The notes under the pieces were generated by a model. It did not search any database. It worked only from the letters and a program-made list of their open reading frames with translations, and was not told the DNA's origin. The translations under genes were made by a program, and so were the position numbers. Below are positions 63,287 through 64,000 of a stretch of DNA of 64,000 nt, one piece after another; position 1 is the stretch's first letter, and every line of letters starts with the position of its first letter. The stretch comes from Georgenia sp. SYP-B2076 (GTDB lineage Bacteria; Actinomycetota; Actinomycetes; Actinomycetales; Actinomycetaceae), in the NCBI RefSeq assembly GCF_003991205.1, contig NZ_RXOZ01000011.1:615683-679682 (forward strand). The letters run 5' to 3'.

Positions 63287-64000
63287 ATGTTCGATACATC
63301 GGCGGGCGAGGGGACGGCCGGGGGCGACGCGCCCGGGGGCCGGCCGCGGGCCGGAGCCGGGGGGCTGGAGGCGGTGCTGTCGGTCTTCCTCCAGGCGGCC
63401 CGGGTGGCCCGGGTGGCGCACGGCGCCCCGGTCGGGCGCCCCTCCGCGGCCGTGGTCGACCTCGTGCTGCCTCGCCCCGGCTGGCACCGCCGGAGTGATG
63501 CCGGCGGGCCCGGGACCGCGCCCGCCGCCCCGGCCGGGCAGGCGGTGAGCGGCCCGCCGGAGCCGCCCGAGCCGGCGGCTGAGGCCGCCGGTGCCGACCC
63601 GCGCGGCGCCGACCCGGGCCACGCCGACGCGGACCACGCCGACCCAGGCGATCCCGCCGGTCCGGCCGGTGCCGCTGCGCCCGCTGTCTCGGTCGGCGCG
63701 GACCCGGGCCACGCCGACCCGGACCACGCCGACCCGGACGATGCCGACCCGGAGGATGCCGCCGGTCCTGCCGGTGCCGCTACGCCCGCCGCCGACGCAG
63801 GCGGTGCCGCTACGCCCGCCGCGGACGAGGGCGGTGTTGGTGCGCCCGCCGCGGGTGGGGTGCTGGCGGGGGCCGGTGAGCTGGTGGGGATGGACCTCGC
63901 GGTCGTGCTGGCGGGCGTGGCCCCGGCCGGGCAGGACGCGGGCGACCTGGTCGAGCTCGCTGCGGGGTGGTCCCGGCTGATCTCCTGGGCCCACGCCCAG
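63287..64000 (+). CDS. DUF222/13E12-type protein with repetitive insert, 5' part
   Basis: The frame from ATG 63287 stays open to the window edge (238 residues seen). Residues 27-65 (LEAVLSVFLQAARVARVAHG, VVDLVLPRPGW) and the last 45 residues (GDLVELAAGWSRLISWAHAQ) fit the start of the DUF222 domain found in HNH-endonuclease-like 13E12 repeat proteins of actinobacteria. Between them lies an acidic low-complexity insert of about 100 residues made of ADPxHADPDxADP-type and AATPAADxGG units. The HNH domain, if present, lies beyond the edge. Confidence 0.72.
   Translation, partial: MFDTSAGEGTAGGDAPGGRPRAGAGGLEAVLSVFLQAARVARVAHGAPVGRPSAAVVDLVLPRPGWHRRSDAGGPGTAPAAPAGQAVSGPPEPPEPAAEAAGADPRGADPGHADADHADPGDPAGPAGAAAPAVSVGADPGHADPDHADPDDADPEDAAGPAGAATPAADAGGAATPAADEGGVGAPAAGGVLAGAGELVGMDLAVVLAGVAPAGQDAGDLVELAAGWSRLISWAHAQ

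Overview
The window is about 64 kb of very GC-rich DNA with the gene content of an actinobacterium. Pointers are the pgsA/DUF881/sbp/garA/ftsR/DUF151 block, a DUF3000 gene next to RNase D, a DtxR/IdeR-type iron box, a CWB2-repeat surface protein and a DUF222/13E12-type protein at the right end. Pyruvate formate-lyase together with a FemAB/ATP-grasp peptidoglycan-bridge pair suggests a facultatively anaerobic member of the Micrococcales (Cellulomonas/Georgenia-like). That placement is inference, because no rRNA or other taxonomic marker is present. No tRNA, rRNA, CRISPR array, prophage or insertion sequence was seen.

Layout. 1-683 (minus): 5' part of a DUF2397/TIGR02677 gene, the JetA subunit of a type III Wadjet plasmid-defence system that continues beyond the left edge. 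949-1734: a lipoprotein M15 peptidase. 1775-5654 (minus): a four-gene FatBCD/YclNOPQ-like siderophore ABC transporter behind a DtxR-like box. 5844-8260 (minus): FemAB-type transferase and ATP-grasp ligase, probably for peptidoglycan interpeptide bridges. 8385-12612: DUF3000, RNase D, fused FadB. 12686-15938 (minus): pflA and pflB. 16060-18018 (minus): dxs. 18233-20323: S9 peptidase. 20348-25989 (minus): pgsA-like, DUF881, sbp, DUF881, garA, ftsR, DUF151 nuclease and a second MerR regulator, the conserved actinobacterial division/metabolism block but without gcvH. 26065-31650: DUF4126, LLM oxidoreductase, RNase HI, flavodoxin and EF-G2. 31657-32137: hexanucleotide repeat and truncated glgC. 32329-37672: PepN, CWB2-NlpC/P60 surface protein, universal stress protein. 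37734-38440: a decayed cyclase/TPP-enzyme pseudogene. 38537-40003: DUF6328, ArfB, a small methyltransferase.

40468-48992 is the most notable region: a Pls/PosA-family single-module NRPS (A-T followed by six membrane segments and three acyltransferase-like domains), a multi-pass acyltransferase-like protein, a BPL_N/amidotransferase-like protein, an Sfp-type phosphopantetheinyl transferase and an M1-family lipoprotein peptidase resembling epsilon-poly-lysine-degrading enzymes. Together they look like a self-contained locus for making, modifying and trimming a cationic homopoly(amino acid).

49002-62938 holds ordinary genes: lipoprotein, DUF5701, FAD monooxygenase with its LuxR-type regulator, HtrA-like protease, S4 protein, GntP permease, DUF72, DUF2231, HrpB and a YidD-like protein, plus a frameshifted universal stress gene. 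The window ends inside a DUF222-type gene with a repetitive N-terminal insert.

A recurring feature is a TANNNT hexamer 6-7 nt upstream of start codons that lack a Shine-Dalgarno sequence (at least eleven genes), implying many leaderless mRNAs.
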